From positions 124,001-188,000 of the forward strand of contig NZ_CP024808.1 of assembly GCF_002787055.1 (NCBI RefSeq): 64,000 bases of DNA, written 5' to 3'. A program made the position numbers and the translations under genes. Below are positions 47,256 to 54,781 of this stretch, in pieces; the stretch's first letter is position 1; each line of letters starts with the position of its first letter. The notes beneath the pieces are model-generated. The model made no database searches. It worked only from the letters and a program-made list of their open reading frames with translations, and had not been told where the DNA came from. Origin of the DNA: Candidatus Nitrosotenuis aquarius (lineage in GTDB: Archaea > Thermoproteota > Nitrososphaeria > Nitrososphaerales > Nitrosopumilaceae).

Positions 47256-48752
47256 GTGCGGGTACAGAGGAAAATTTTACTAGGGTTTCTCATTATTATT
47301 GCAATTACCGTGCCAAACGGCATAGTTGGATTTCTCAAAGTAGAGCAGAATCTTCTGACCATAGAATCCGATACCAAATCCAGCATTAATGATCTAAAAG
47401 TGGCAGCACATCTTGATGGGCTGGCAGTTTCCATGAGGTATTATGATGAGGTATTGACACAGGCTGCGCGAAACTATGCATTTACGTCTGATGAAAAATG
47501 GACATCGGCCTATTTTGAAGCCGAGCCGAAACTGGACCGTGCAATACAAGATGCTCTTGCATCTGGTACTGAAAAAGAAAAGTCGATTTTCTCTAGAATC
47601 CATGAGGCGAATCTGTTGCTTGTGAGACTGGAGCATCAGGCAATTGATCTGGCCAGAGATGGTAAGGCGGCAGATGCAATTCAAATTCTAGACTCTGAAG
47701 AATACTGGAATTCAAAACAAGTCTATCGTCAGGCACTGGCTCAATATTCAAAAGATAAGGGCATAGAGCTTGATCAACTAATAGAAAAATCAACCGCCAA
47801 AATAGACAGCAATGCCGCCCAGATTAATGGCGTCCTGCTGGAAACGCAAATCCTTCTCTATGTTGGAATCCCAATACTAGTAATAGTTGCTGCAAGTCTT
47901 AGCTATTTCATATCTCGCTCCATCTCAAAGCCTATACGGCAATTACACACTGCAGCAGAACAAGTCTCAAATGGAAACTACGATATACAATTCCAAGCAC
48001 AAAACAATGACGAAATTGGCGAGCTTGGCCAAAAGTTCCAATCAATGATAAACGCATTCAAAAATTCGCTAGAAACAGAAAGAAAACTAGTCATCACCCA
48101 AGAACGACTAAAGACGGAAAAGCTAACTGCAATAGGTGAACTTGCTGCAAGAATTGCCCATGACTTGCGAAATCCATTATCTGTAATCAAAAATGTGTCA
48201 GAGCTAATCAGATTACAATACCCAAGAGAAGATCCAAGACTCCAAGAGCACTTTAACAAGCTAGAAAACTCAATTCAACGCATGTCTCACCAAATAGATG
48301 ACGTACTAAACTTTGTCCGCACTACACCGCTTGAGAAGAAGATCACATCACTGCGGGAAATAATCCAAAAGTCCGTCGATGATTTGGATGTGCCTGATGG
48401 TATTAGCGTGGTTGTGCCAAGCAATGACGAAAAAATAGACTGTGACGATCAAAAGATGAGAACTGCATTTTCAAATATTCTGTTAAACGCAATTCAGGCA
48501 ATATCTGATAAGGGAACAATATCTATCAAGATAACCGGATACACAAAGCACATCACAATAGAGATCTCTGATTCAGGCCCTGGCATTCCAGAAAATGTAC
48601 TGCCGCACATTTTTGAGCCCTTATTTACCACAAAGCAGCGCGGAACAGGCCTAGGACTGTCCAGCTGCAAAAACATCATAGCGCAACACGGTGGAACCAT
48701 ATTGGCGAAAAACAATCCCACTACCTTTGTGATAACACTACCTCGGATCTAA
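47256..48752 (+). CDS. Membrane sensor histidine kinase with HAMP domain
   Basis: A 498-residue kinase. TM1 is at about 7-26, then an extracellular helical sensor (about 30-195), TM2 at about 199-219, HAMP (about 220-272), HisKA with H302 (RIAHDLRNPLS) and a HATPase domain with N-box (LNAIQAI), DSGPGI and GTGLGLSS. It starts at GTG with TTTTAAAA (47225-47232) about 28 bases upstream. The catalytic core is close to the soluble kinase at 2801, so the two arose by duplication or domain exchange. Likely partners are the response regulators at 42504 and 50685. Confidence 0.94.
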   Translation: MRVQRKILLGFLIIIAITVPNGIVGFLKVEQNLLTIESDTKSSINDLKVAAHLDGLAVSMRYYDEVLTQAARNYAFTSDEKWTSAYFEAEPKLDRAIQDALASGTEKEKSIFSRIHEANLLLVRLEHQAIDLARDGKAADAIQILDSEEYWNSKQVYRQALAQYSKDKGIELDQLIEKSTAKIDSNAAQINGVLLETQILLYVGIPILVIVAASLSYFISRSISKPIRQLHTAAEQVSNGNYDIQFQAQNNDEIGELGQKFQSMINAFKNSLETERKLVITQERLKTEKLTAIGELAARIAHDLRNPLSVIKNVSELIRLQYPREDPRLQEHFNKLENSIQRMSHQIDDVLNFVRTTPLEKKITSLREIIQKSVDDLDVPDGISVVVPSNDEKIDCDDQKMRTAFSNILLNAIQAISDKGTISIKITGYTKHITIEISDSGPGIPENVLPHIFEPLFTTKQRGTGLGLSSCKNIIAQHGGTILAKNNPTTFVITLPRI

Positions 48753-48783
48753 AATTCTTATACTGACTGGGTGTAGTGATATT

Positions 48784-48915
48784 ATGTGCGTGCGAGACAG
48801 TGATGATTCGTTTAGACGCGGACGAAAGCAGATGGTAATGGACAAAAAAGAAGACGAGCTGGAATCTCACTTTAAAACATCGATGCTTTTCCAAAAATCA
48901 ATGAAGGCGCTTTAA
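48784..48915 (+). CDS. Microprotein, 43 aa
   Basis: A 43-residue frame, ATG to TAA, charged throughout (starts MCVRDSDDSFRRGRKQM and ends FQKSMKAL). The TATA-like CTTATACT (about 48757-48764) lies about 25 bases upstream, the spacing of real leaderless genes here. It follows the histidine kinase and shares its strand. The function is unknown; a small modulator of the signalling proteins is possible but unproven. Confidence 0.45.
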   Translation: MCVRDSDDSFRRGRKQMVMDKKEDELESHFKTSMLFQKSMKAL

Positions 48916-48969
48916 ATACAAAACCGTAAACTCGTCCGTATGAATCTCACACACAGTACCTAATAGGGC

Positions 48970-49377
48970 TTGCAAAATCATTATCATCGTTTGAGCTCCC
49001 TGAAAACAAGAGAAAAAACCGAATTTGAGTTGTTGCTAACTGGCGAGGATTTTTCTGGGTTTAATTCTGATACGTATGATTTATCAAAAATTCTGGATCA
49101 AAAACTGGCTAGTGCTATTAATGGCGAGATTAATTCCATAATGGGCAAAAATTCTAACCTGCAAGCAATACCCGTATTGCAGAATCTTTGCTCCAAGATC
49201 CCCTCTACCATATTTACAAAATACGAGCGTGCAGGCAAAAACTATGTCACAATAGAGCACAAGTTGGGCGATTCCGGCAACGTGTTCTTTAGCGAATTAT
49301 TCACAAGATCTATTCGTGCATCTGATCATCATACGGTATCCGGGCAAAATAAAATCTGCTTTATTTTCAGACAGTAA
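48970..49377 (+). CDS. Hypothetical protein, 135 aa
   Basis: A 135-residue soluble protein with no recognised family (…LSKILDQKLASAINGEINSIMGKNSNLQAIPVLQNLC, then SNVFFSEL-like regions). A TATA-like CTTTAAAT at 48909-48916 would start transcription near 48940, so a short leader is likely. The start could be the TTG at 48970 or the TTG at 48991. An intrinsic-terminator-like hairpin follows at 49390-49406. It lies within the sensory island between the kinase and the soluble MCP-like gene. Confidence 0.6.
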   Translation: MQNHYHRLSSLKTREKTEFELLLTGEDFSGFNSDTYDLSKILDQKLASAINGEINSIMGKNSNLQAIPVLQNLCSKIPSTIFTKYERAGKNYVTIEHKLGDSGNVFFSELFTRSIRASDHHTVSGQNKICFIFRQ

Positions 49378-49389
49378 ATAACAAAAACA

Positions 49390-49430
49390 ACCTGCCCGTG
49401 GCAGGTGTTGCAATACTGTTTTTGTTACTT
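49390..49430 (+). terminator. Hairpin plus T-tract after the gene at 48970
   Basis: ACCTGCC-CGT-GGCAGGT forms a 7-bp stem (49390-49406), with TTTTTG downstream near 49420. It is 13 bases past the stop codon. Confidence 0.55.
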
Positions 49431-49498
49431 TGATGTAATTGTGCCAAATTTGCTATAAAATGACATGTCTGTTTGAAAAGTAAACACAGCTGTTCTAG

Positions 49499-50617
49499 TT
49501 GGGTAGCGTAAAATCCAAAGATATGTCCACCACGCAAATCCAGCAGGGAAAAAAATTCACACTAGAGGAAGTAGTCGAGTTTATTGATCTGATTGCAGAA
49601 AAGCTAAATTCTGCAATAGACAAAGTAGATGATGTCAATCATAAGACACATGTTTTGTCAGTTAATGCGTCAATAGAGGCCGCCCGTGCAGGAACATACG
49701 GCAGGCCGTTTGGGATAGTTGCAACAAACATGAGTGAGCTATCTGAAGAGACATCCAAAATCACCGACAATATGAGAAAAGACACCAAGGAAATCATCAA
49801 TGTGGGCAACATGATAAAGACACAGTCAAAGGAATTCCGTGGAAACAGACTCACTGATTTGGCGCTAGTAAACATTGACCTAATAGACAGGAATCTCTAC
49901 GAGAGAACCGCAGATGTTCGATGGTGGGCAACGGACTCAAATGTAATAGATGCATTGACAAAAAAGAACCAGGATGCATGCGATGTCGCATCAAAAAGGC
50001 TTGGAGTCATCTTGCAGGCATATACTGTTTATTATGATCTGGTAATTGCCGATGTTTCAGGAAATATAGTATCTAATGGAAATCCAGAAAAGTTTCCGTC
50101 ACGCGGTCTTAATGTTTCTGATTCTAGATGGTTTGTCTCTGCAATGAATACAAAAAATTCTGGACAGTTTGGCTTTGAGTCGGTCCACCGCTCAAGCCTT
50201 GTATCAAATAATTTATGCTTGATTTATTCTGCGGCAGTCCGGGAAAATGGCGACCCGAAGGGCCAAATAATTGGAGTCTTGGGGGTTATCTTCAAGTGGG
50301 AGTCGCTTGCCCAAACGGTGATTGTACACACTCCTATTTCTGAGGACGAAAAGAAAAACACCCGAATCTGTATTGTGGATGACTCTGGATTGATTCTGGC
50401 AGACTCTGATGGCAAAATGCTCCGAGACAGCCTTGACTTTGATCAAAAAACCAGCCTGCTATCGGAGAAGAAAAACCACATCTTCATCGAATATTGCGGC
50501 CTGAATTGTTGCATTGCGCATGCACTGTCGCCAGGATTTGAAGGGTATTCTACCGGCTGGCATTCTATAATAATTCAGAAGCTTGGCACTGCCAAAAAGG
50601 CAAAGCTAGTCAAATAG
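49499..50617 (+). CDS. Soluble chemoreceptor-like protein: N-terminal MCP hairpin tip plus C-terminal Cache-like domain
   Basis: A 372-residue protein with no transmembrane helix. Residues about 20-110 contain the MCP tip-like sequence VNHKTHVLSVNASIEAARAGTYGRPFGIVATNMSELSEETSKI. Residues about 120-355 form a Cache/PAS-like sensor (DIDLIDRNLYERTADVRWWATDS, IADVSGNIVSNG, RWFVSAMNTKNSG). The signalling part precedes the sensor, the reverse of a normal MCP, and the coiled coil is short. The start may be TTG 49499 or ATG 49523. Part of the sequence (CCIAHALSPG) holds unusual cysteines. Confidence 0.8.
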   Translation: MGSVKSKDMSTTQIQQGKKFTLEEVVEFIDLIAEKLNSAIDKVDDVNHKTHVLSVNASIEAARAGTYGRPFGIVATNMSELSEETSKITDNMRKDTKEIINVGNMIKTQSKEFRGNRLTDLALVNIDLIDRNLYERTADVRWWATDSNVIDALTKKNQDACDVASKRLGVILQAYTVYYDLVIADVSGNIVSNGNPEKFPSRGLNVSDSRWFVSAMNTKNSGQFGFESVHRSSLVSNNLCLIYSAAVRENGDPKGQIIGVLGVIFKWESLAQTVIVHTPISEDEKKNTRICIVDDSGLILADSDGKMLRDSLDFDQKTSLLSEKKNHIFIEYCGLNCCIAHALSPGFEGYSTGWHSIIIQKLGTAKKAKLVK

Positions 50618-50636
50618 CATCTTTCTTGGTTGTGTG

Positions 50637-50654
50637 TGATGTGAACAAACATCA
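50637..50654. promoter_or_regulatory. 6-bp inverted repeat at the second response regulator promoter
   Basis: TGATGT-6 nt-ACATCA ends 3 bases before the TATA-like CTATATTG (50658-50665). The placement matches the repeat at the first response regulator. Confidence 0.4.
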
Positions 50655-50684
50655 AACTATATTGTATCGTTTTGGGATGATGTT

Positions 50685-51050
50685 ATGAAGATATTACACA
50701 TAGAAGACAATGCGGAAATCGTCGAGCCTGCAAAGCTTATCTTTGAATCGGCAGGGCACACATACCATTACACATTGGATGGCAAGGTCGGCCTGCAGGC
50801 GATCCGAGATGACAAGTACGATGTAGTGTTTTTGGATCTAATGATGCCAGAATTTTCCGGCTTTGATGTAATTGACACTCTGGAAAAAGAAAATCTGATG
50901 AAAAAGCAGACGACTTTTGTCTTTTCTGCCATGACGCTGCCAAAAGAGCAGGAAGACAAGCTGCTCCGCCAAGGCGTGCACAGCGTTTTGCGCAAGCCGA
51001 TCTTTTTGGCAGATCTAATCAAGAAAATCGACCTGATCCAAGTCCACTAA
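50685..51050 (+). CDS. Stand-alone receiver-domain response regulator
   Basis: A 121-residue CheY-like regulator with E7/D8, phospho-acceptor D51 (VVFLDLMMP), S81 and K104 (VLRKPI). It has no output domain. Its ATG lies 24 bases after a TATA box, so it is leaderless. It follows the soluble MCP-like gene and could receive phosphate from the kinase at 47256 or 2801. It differs from the first response regulator in the acid pair (ED versus DD). Confidence 0.92.
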   Translation: MKILHIEDNAEIVEPAKLIFESAGHTYHYTLDGKVGLQAIRDDKYDVVFLDLMMPEFSGFDVIDTLEKENLMKKQTTFVFSAMTLPKEQEDKLLRQGVHSVLRKPIFLADLIKKIDLIQVH

Positions 51051-51087
51051 TGTATATTATGAGTGTCTAATGTGTCAGAATTGACGC

Positions 51088-52029
51088 ATGAACGACGTTT
51101 ACATACTGTGGACAGTATTTACCATCTTCGTTGGCATATCGCTTGCAATTGACCTAGGAGTATTTTCCAAGCTCCGCAAAAAAGATGCACACAAGGAAGT
51201 TCCTCCATTCAAAACGGCACTGCGCTGGACCATAGTCTGGATTTCGCTTGCAGGAATATTTTCTGGCATAATCTACTTTGATATGGGCGAGCAAAAGTTT
51301 GCCGAGTTCATCACCGGCTATGCCCTAGAAAAATCACTTTCAGTTGACAACATGTTTGTGTTCTTGCTGATATTTACATCGCTTAACATTCCCCACAAGT
51401 TCCAGCACAGAGTTCTCTCCATGGGCATACTTGGCGCAATAGCGATGAGGGTTCCACTCATTTTGGTAGGCGCGCACCTATTGGAGGAATTCCACTGGAT
51501 GATTTACCTCTTTGGCGGATTTTTGATATTTACTGCACTCAGAATGCTTGTCCAAAGAAAGGAAAAGAAGATAGAAGTTGAAAAGAACATCGCGGTGCGG
51601 GCTCTGCGCAAAATAATGCCAGTTGAGCTAAACATGCAAGAGCCCAAATTCTTTGTTATCAAAGAAGGAATAAAGTACGCAACACCGCTCCTAGTCGCAC
51701 TAGTAATAATAGAATTCACCGACTTGCTTTTTGCACTGGACTCGATCCCAGCAATACTTGCAATCACAACTGATCCATTCATTGTAATCACATCAAACAT
51801 CTTTGCAATATTGGGCCTGCGTAGCCTGTACTTTTTGCTGGCTGGCGTGATGGAGAAATTCTACTATCTCAAGCCAGGCCTTATTGCAATTTTGATGTTC
51901 ATTGGAATAAAGATGCTGGTATCAGAATTTGTAAAGATTCCAACACTTGTGTCCCTCAGCATAGTCATGGGAATACTGGGCCTAGCATTATTGTTCTCGT
52001 TTATTCGCGCAAAAAAGCATCCGGAATAA
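51088..52029 (+). CDS. TerC-family integral membrane protein
   Basis: A 313-residue TerC protein with about nine transmembrane helices. Conserved acidic membrane motifs SVDNMFVFLLIF and FTDLLFALDSIPA are present and could bind or transport metal ions such as Mn2+, as known for bacterial Alx/MntP relatives. The loop with RKEKKIEVEKN is cytosolic. It starts at ATG. It converges on the rpl40e region. Confidence 0.93.
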   Translation: MNDVYILWTVFTIFVGISLAIDLGVFSKLRKKDAHKEVPPFKTALRWTIVWISLAGIFSGIIYFDMGEQKFAEFITGYALEKSLSVDNMFVFLLIFTSLNIPHKFQHRVLSMGILGAIAMRVPLILVGAHLLEEFHWMIYLFGGFLIFTALRMLVQRKEKKIEVEKNIAVRALRKIMPVELNMQEPKFFVIKEGIKYATPLLVALVIIEFTDLLFALDSIPAILAITTDPFIVITSNIFAILGLRSLYFLLAGVMEKFYYLKPGLIAILMFIGIKMLVSEFVKIPTLVSLSIVMGILGLALLFSFIRAKKHPE

Positions 52030-52140
52030 TTTTTTAGCTTTTCGCGACTTATATCTGATATTTTTCTGGTAATACTGGAATAATACTATCAGACGAACCA
52101 AAAAACTCCTTACAAAACACTGCGAGCAGTAAAGTACTGA

Positions 52141-52308
52141 CTATTTCTTTGCGCCCAGAGTTCTATTCTTTAGTCTTAGGAATTGGCCACGGCATTTTCT
52201 GCACCTGGACGCTGCCATGGAATTTCTGACGCCACAGTTCAGGCATATTTTCATGTGTAACCTTGCCGCCTGGGCGATTCTTTTTTTCTCTGGGTCTGTG
52301 ATTGGCAT
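52141..52308 (-). CDS. rpl40e: 50S ribosomal protein L40e
   Basis: A 55-residue ribosomal protein, too short for routine gene calls. The zinc knuckle is complete (KICLNCGVRNSMAASRCRKCRG), preceded by the typical DPEKKRIAQAARLHM segment and followed by a basic tail (LRLKNRTLGAKK). It starts at ATG (52308), 28 bases downstream of sucD on the same strand, so it is probably cotranscribed with or read through from sucCD. Confidence 0.93.
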   Translation of the reverse strand: MPITDPEKKRIAQAARLHMKICLNCGVRNSMAASRCRKCRGQFLRLKNRTLGAKK

Positions 52309-52335
52309 TTGATAAAAGTCTCCGGCGTGTCCTTT

Positions 52336-53256
52336 TTAGTCTTTGGATCCTAACTTGCCTGACAACAACATGGCAACCTCGTTTGGCCTTTTCCCTACAG
52401 GAATGTTTGCCTTGTTAAACATTGAAACCTTGGATTCTGCAGAGCCGTATGTTCCCATGACTATGGCACCTGCATGGCCCATTCTTTTTTCTTTTGGGGC
52501 GTTTCGTCCTGCAATATATGCGACAATTGGCTTTTTGAAGTTAGTATCAATTATGTGCTGGGCCAAGATTTCTTCGGAATCCCCGCCTATTTCCCCTACT
52601 ACTACGATTCCCTTTAGGTCTGGGTCGTCCTTTACCATCTCAAATGCGTCAATTAGCCTTGTTCCGTTTACTGGGTCTCCGCCAATTCCTATTGTGATGG
52701 ACTGGCCATAGCCTGCGCGGGACAGCGCATTTGAAATTTCGTATAACAATGTGCCGCTTTTTGATAATACTGCAATGTTTCCTGGTTTGAATGGACTTGC
52801 AGGCATTATGCCGATTTTGATCAAGCCTGGGATCATGATCCCTGGCGTGTTTGGCCCAATCACTATGGCATCTTTTTGCTTTGCAATCTCTAGGACCTGC
52901 ATTGTATCTCTAATTGGTACGTGTTCTGGTATTGCCACTAGCAACTTGATTCCTGCATCTAGTGCCTCTTTTGCAGCACCGAGGAAGAATTTTGCTGGGA
53001 CGAACAAGATTGATATTTTTGCCCCCGTTGCATCTACTGCCTCTTTGACTGAATTGTATATTGGTACCTTGCCTTCGAATTTTTGTCCACCTTTGCCAGG
53101 TGTTACGCCAGCTGCAATGTTTGTGCCGTATTCCATCATCATTTTTGCGTGCAGCGAGCCAAACGTTCCTGTAATTCCTTGTACAATTACTGGCATTCTC
53201 TGATAATTCCCAGAAGAATCCTTGGCTCCGCGCAAAATCTCGTAAATGTTAGCCAT
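52336..53256 (-). CDS. sucD: Succinyl-CoA synthetase alpha subunit (ADP-forming)
   Basis: A 306-residue subunit carrying the CoA-binding Rossmann fold and the phospho-His segment (RMGHAGAIVMGTYGSAESK). Other family motifs are VIVQGITGTFGSLHAKMM, GIGGDPVNGTRLIDAF and VVVGEIGGDSEE. It overlaps sucC by 8 bases, so the two are cotranscribed and probably translated together. The enzyme interconverts succinyl-CoA and succinate with ADP and phosphate. In ammonia oxidizers this links the TCA branch to succinyl-CoA used in carbon fixation. Confidence 0.96.
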   Translation of the reverse strand: MANIYEILRGAKDSSGNYQRMPVIVQGITGTFGSLHAKMMMEYGTNIAAGVTPGKGGQKFEGKVPIYNSVKEAVDATGAKISILFVPAKFFLGAAKEALDAGIKLLVAIPEHVPIRDTMQVLEIAKQKDAIVIGPNTPGIMIPGLIKIGIMPASPFKPGNIAVLSKSGTLLYEISNALSRAGYGQSITIGIGGDPVNGTRLIDAFEMVKDDPDLKGIVVVGEIGGDSEEILAQHIIDTNFKKPIVAYIAGRNAPKEKRMGHAGAIVMGTYGSAESKVSMFNKANIPVGKRPNEVAMLLSGKLGSKD

Positions 53257-54361
53257 GTTTTGAGACTCCTAACACTACGCCAGATATTGCCTCTTCTACT
53301 GAATCAAACATTTTTGTTTTTGTGTTTTTGAGCATTTCTCTAGATTTTTCAGATTCTGCGCCCATCAGCCTTGCATACACTGGCAGATCAATTAGCTTAT
53401 CATCATATGCCTTGATAAATGCGGATGCGACAGTTGTTGTCTTTACAATTCCTCCATACAGGTTTACCAAGATTGCTTTGACCTTTTTCATCTTTGAAAT
53501 CAATGTCAGAGCTTCGTATACGGATTCTGTTGTCGCACCCCCGCCTACATCCAAAAAGCAAGCGGCCTTTCCACCATTATCAATTAACATGTCAAGTGTT
53601 GACATGACAAGGCCTGCGCCGTTTCCAACCACTGCAATGTTTCCCTCTAGCTCCACCAGAGTAAATCCTGACTTTTCGGCCCGCTCCTCTAGTTCGGTTT
53701 TTTCCTGATACTTGTCCATTTCCGGATGGCGGAAATTAGAGTTATCATCAGTGATCACCTTGCCGTCTAGTGCCAGTAATGATCCGTCTTTGAGCAATGC
53801 TACTGGATTTATCTCTGCAAGCTCTGCTTCTTTTTCTATTGTTAATTTTGATAATCTTTGCAGCATGTCAACAAAGTCTGCAACGGAATTGCCTGAAAGC
53901 CCGATTGACTTTGCTACCTCTTCTGCTACTTGCGGTGTGACGTCGCCTAGGCCGACCTCCCGAATCGTCTGGTTTTTGACTGATTCAATTTCAACTCCTC
54001 CTTCGCCTGACGCAATGATGGTGTAGCACTGCTTTGAGCGATTCAAAAACAGCGATAGGTATATCTCCTTTTGATATTCTGCCATTTTTTCTAATAAGAT
54101 GGCGCGCGCCTTTTCCCCCTTGATCGTCATGCCTGCAACTTGCGGGTACTTTAGCTCAAACTCGTCTTGGTTTTTGACTACTTGGATTCCACCTGCCTTT
54201 CCACGACCGCCTACTGGGGCTTGGAACTTTATGACAAATGGATAACCCAGCTCAGCAGCATGCGACCTTGCCTCGTCAATGTTCTTAGAATACCTTCCCT
54301 TTGGGGTCTTGATTCCATACTGGCCGAAAAGCTCCTTTGCCTGGAATTCTAAGAGTCGCAT
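53249..54361 (-). CDS. sucC: Succinyl-CoA synthetase beta subunit
   Basis: A 370-residue subunit with the ATP-grasp N-terminal half (LLEFQAKELFGQYGIKTPKGRYSKN, KFQAPVGGRGKAGGIQ, LAEINPVALLKDGSLLALDGKVITDDNSNFR) and the C-terminal ligase domain (GNIAVVGNGAGLVMSTLDMLIDNGGKAACFLDVGGGAT, VNLYGGIVK). It binds the nucleotide and grasps the phospho-His of SucD. It overlaps sucD by 8 bases. Upstream is a small gene at 54395. Confidence 0.96.
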   Translation of the reverse strand: MRLLEFQAKELFGQYGIKTPKGRYSKNIDEARSHAAELGYPFVIKFQAPVGGRGKAGGIQVVKNQDEFELKYPQVAGMTIKGEKARAILLEKMAEYQKEIYLSLFLNRSKQCYTIIASGEGGVEIESVKNQTIREVGLGDVTPQVAEEVAKSIGLSGNSVADFVDMLQRLSKLTIEKEAELAEINPVALLKDGSLLALDGKVITDDNSNFRHPEMDKYQEKTELEERAEKSGFTLVELEGNIAVVGNGAGLVMSTLDMLIDNGGKAACFLDVGGGATTESVYEALTLISKMKKVKAILVNLYGGIVKTTTVASAFIKAYDDKLIDLPVYARLMGAESEKSREMLKNTKTKMFDSVEEAISGVVLGVSKHG

Positions 54362-54394
54362 GGAGGGATTTTTTTTAGGGCTCTTTATATTCGG

Positions 54395-54724
54395 TTAGTT
54401 CATCTGTTCTTCCAAGAGTTCTATTGTTTGCAAAAACAGGTCCTTGCTTTTTCTGATCAGTCTTTGCGGAAACTCGTCCAGATCGTAAATCATCTGTTGC
54501 CGAAATGTCGGTGGAATTCCACCGCCGGAAATTACTACTTGTTCCACTACGTGCTTGTCTGTTAGCGAACAAACAATTTCTTCATAAGAGTCCTCTTCTT
54601 CTTCCAGCGTCTGCCTGTACAAAATAATCGGAGTGCCTGTCTTGGTTACGATGCTTGCACCCTTTTTTAGCAGAGCCTCTAGGTGTTGTGTCTGCCACGC
54701 ATCAAGGCTGATCTGCTTTACCAT
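54395..54724 (-). CDS. Hypothetical protein, 109 aa
   Basis: A 109-residue acidic soluble protein of unknown function (LDAWQTQHLEALLKKGASIVTKTGTPIILYRQTLEEEEDSYEEIVCSLTDKHVVEQVVISGGGIPPTFRQQMIYDL, ending in the helix IRKSKDLFLQTIELLEEQM). No catalytic motif is clear. It lies between ileS and sucC on the same strand, with gaps of 57 and 33 bases, and may be cotranscribed. Confidence 0.62.
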   Translation of the reverse strand: MVKQISLDAWQTQHLEALLKKGASIVTKTGTPIILYRQTLEEEEDSYEEIVCSLTDKHVVEQVVISGGGIPPTFRQQMIYDLDEFPQRLIRKSKDLFLQTIELLEEQMN

Positions 54725-54781
54725 TATACTATGATGGTGATTTTGCTATTTAACCCCAGACATTTACCAAAAGCTAGCTTA

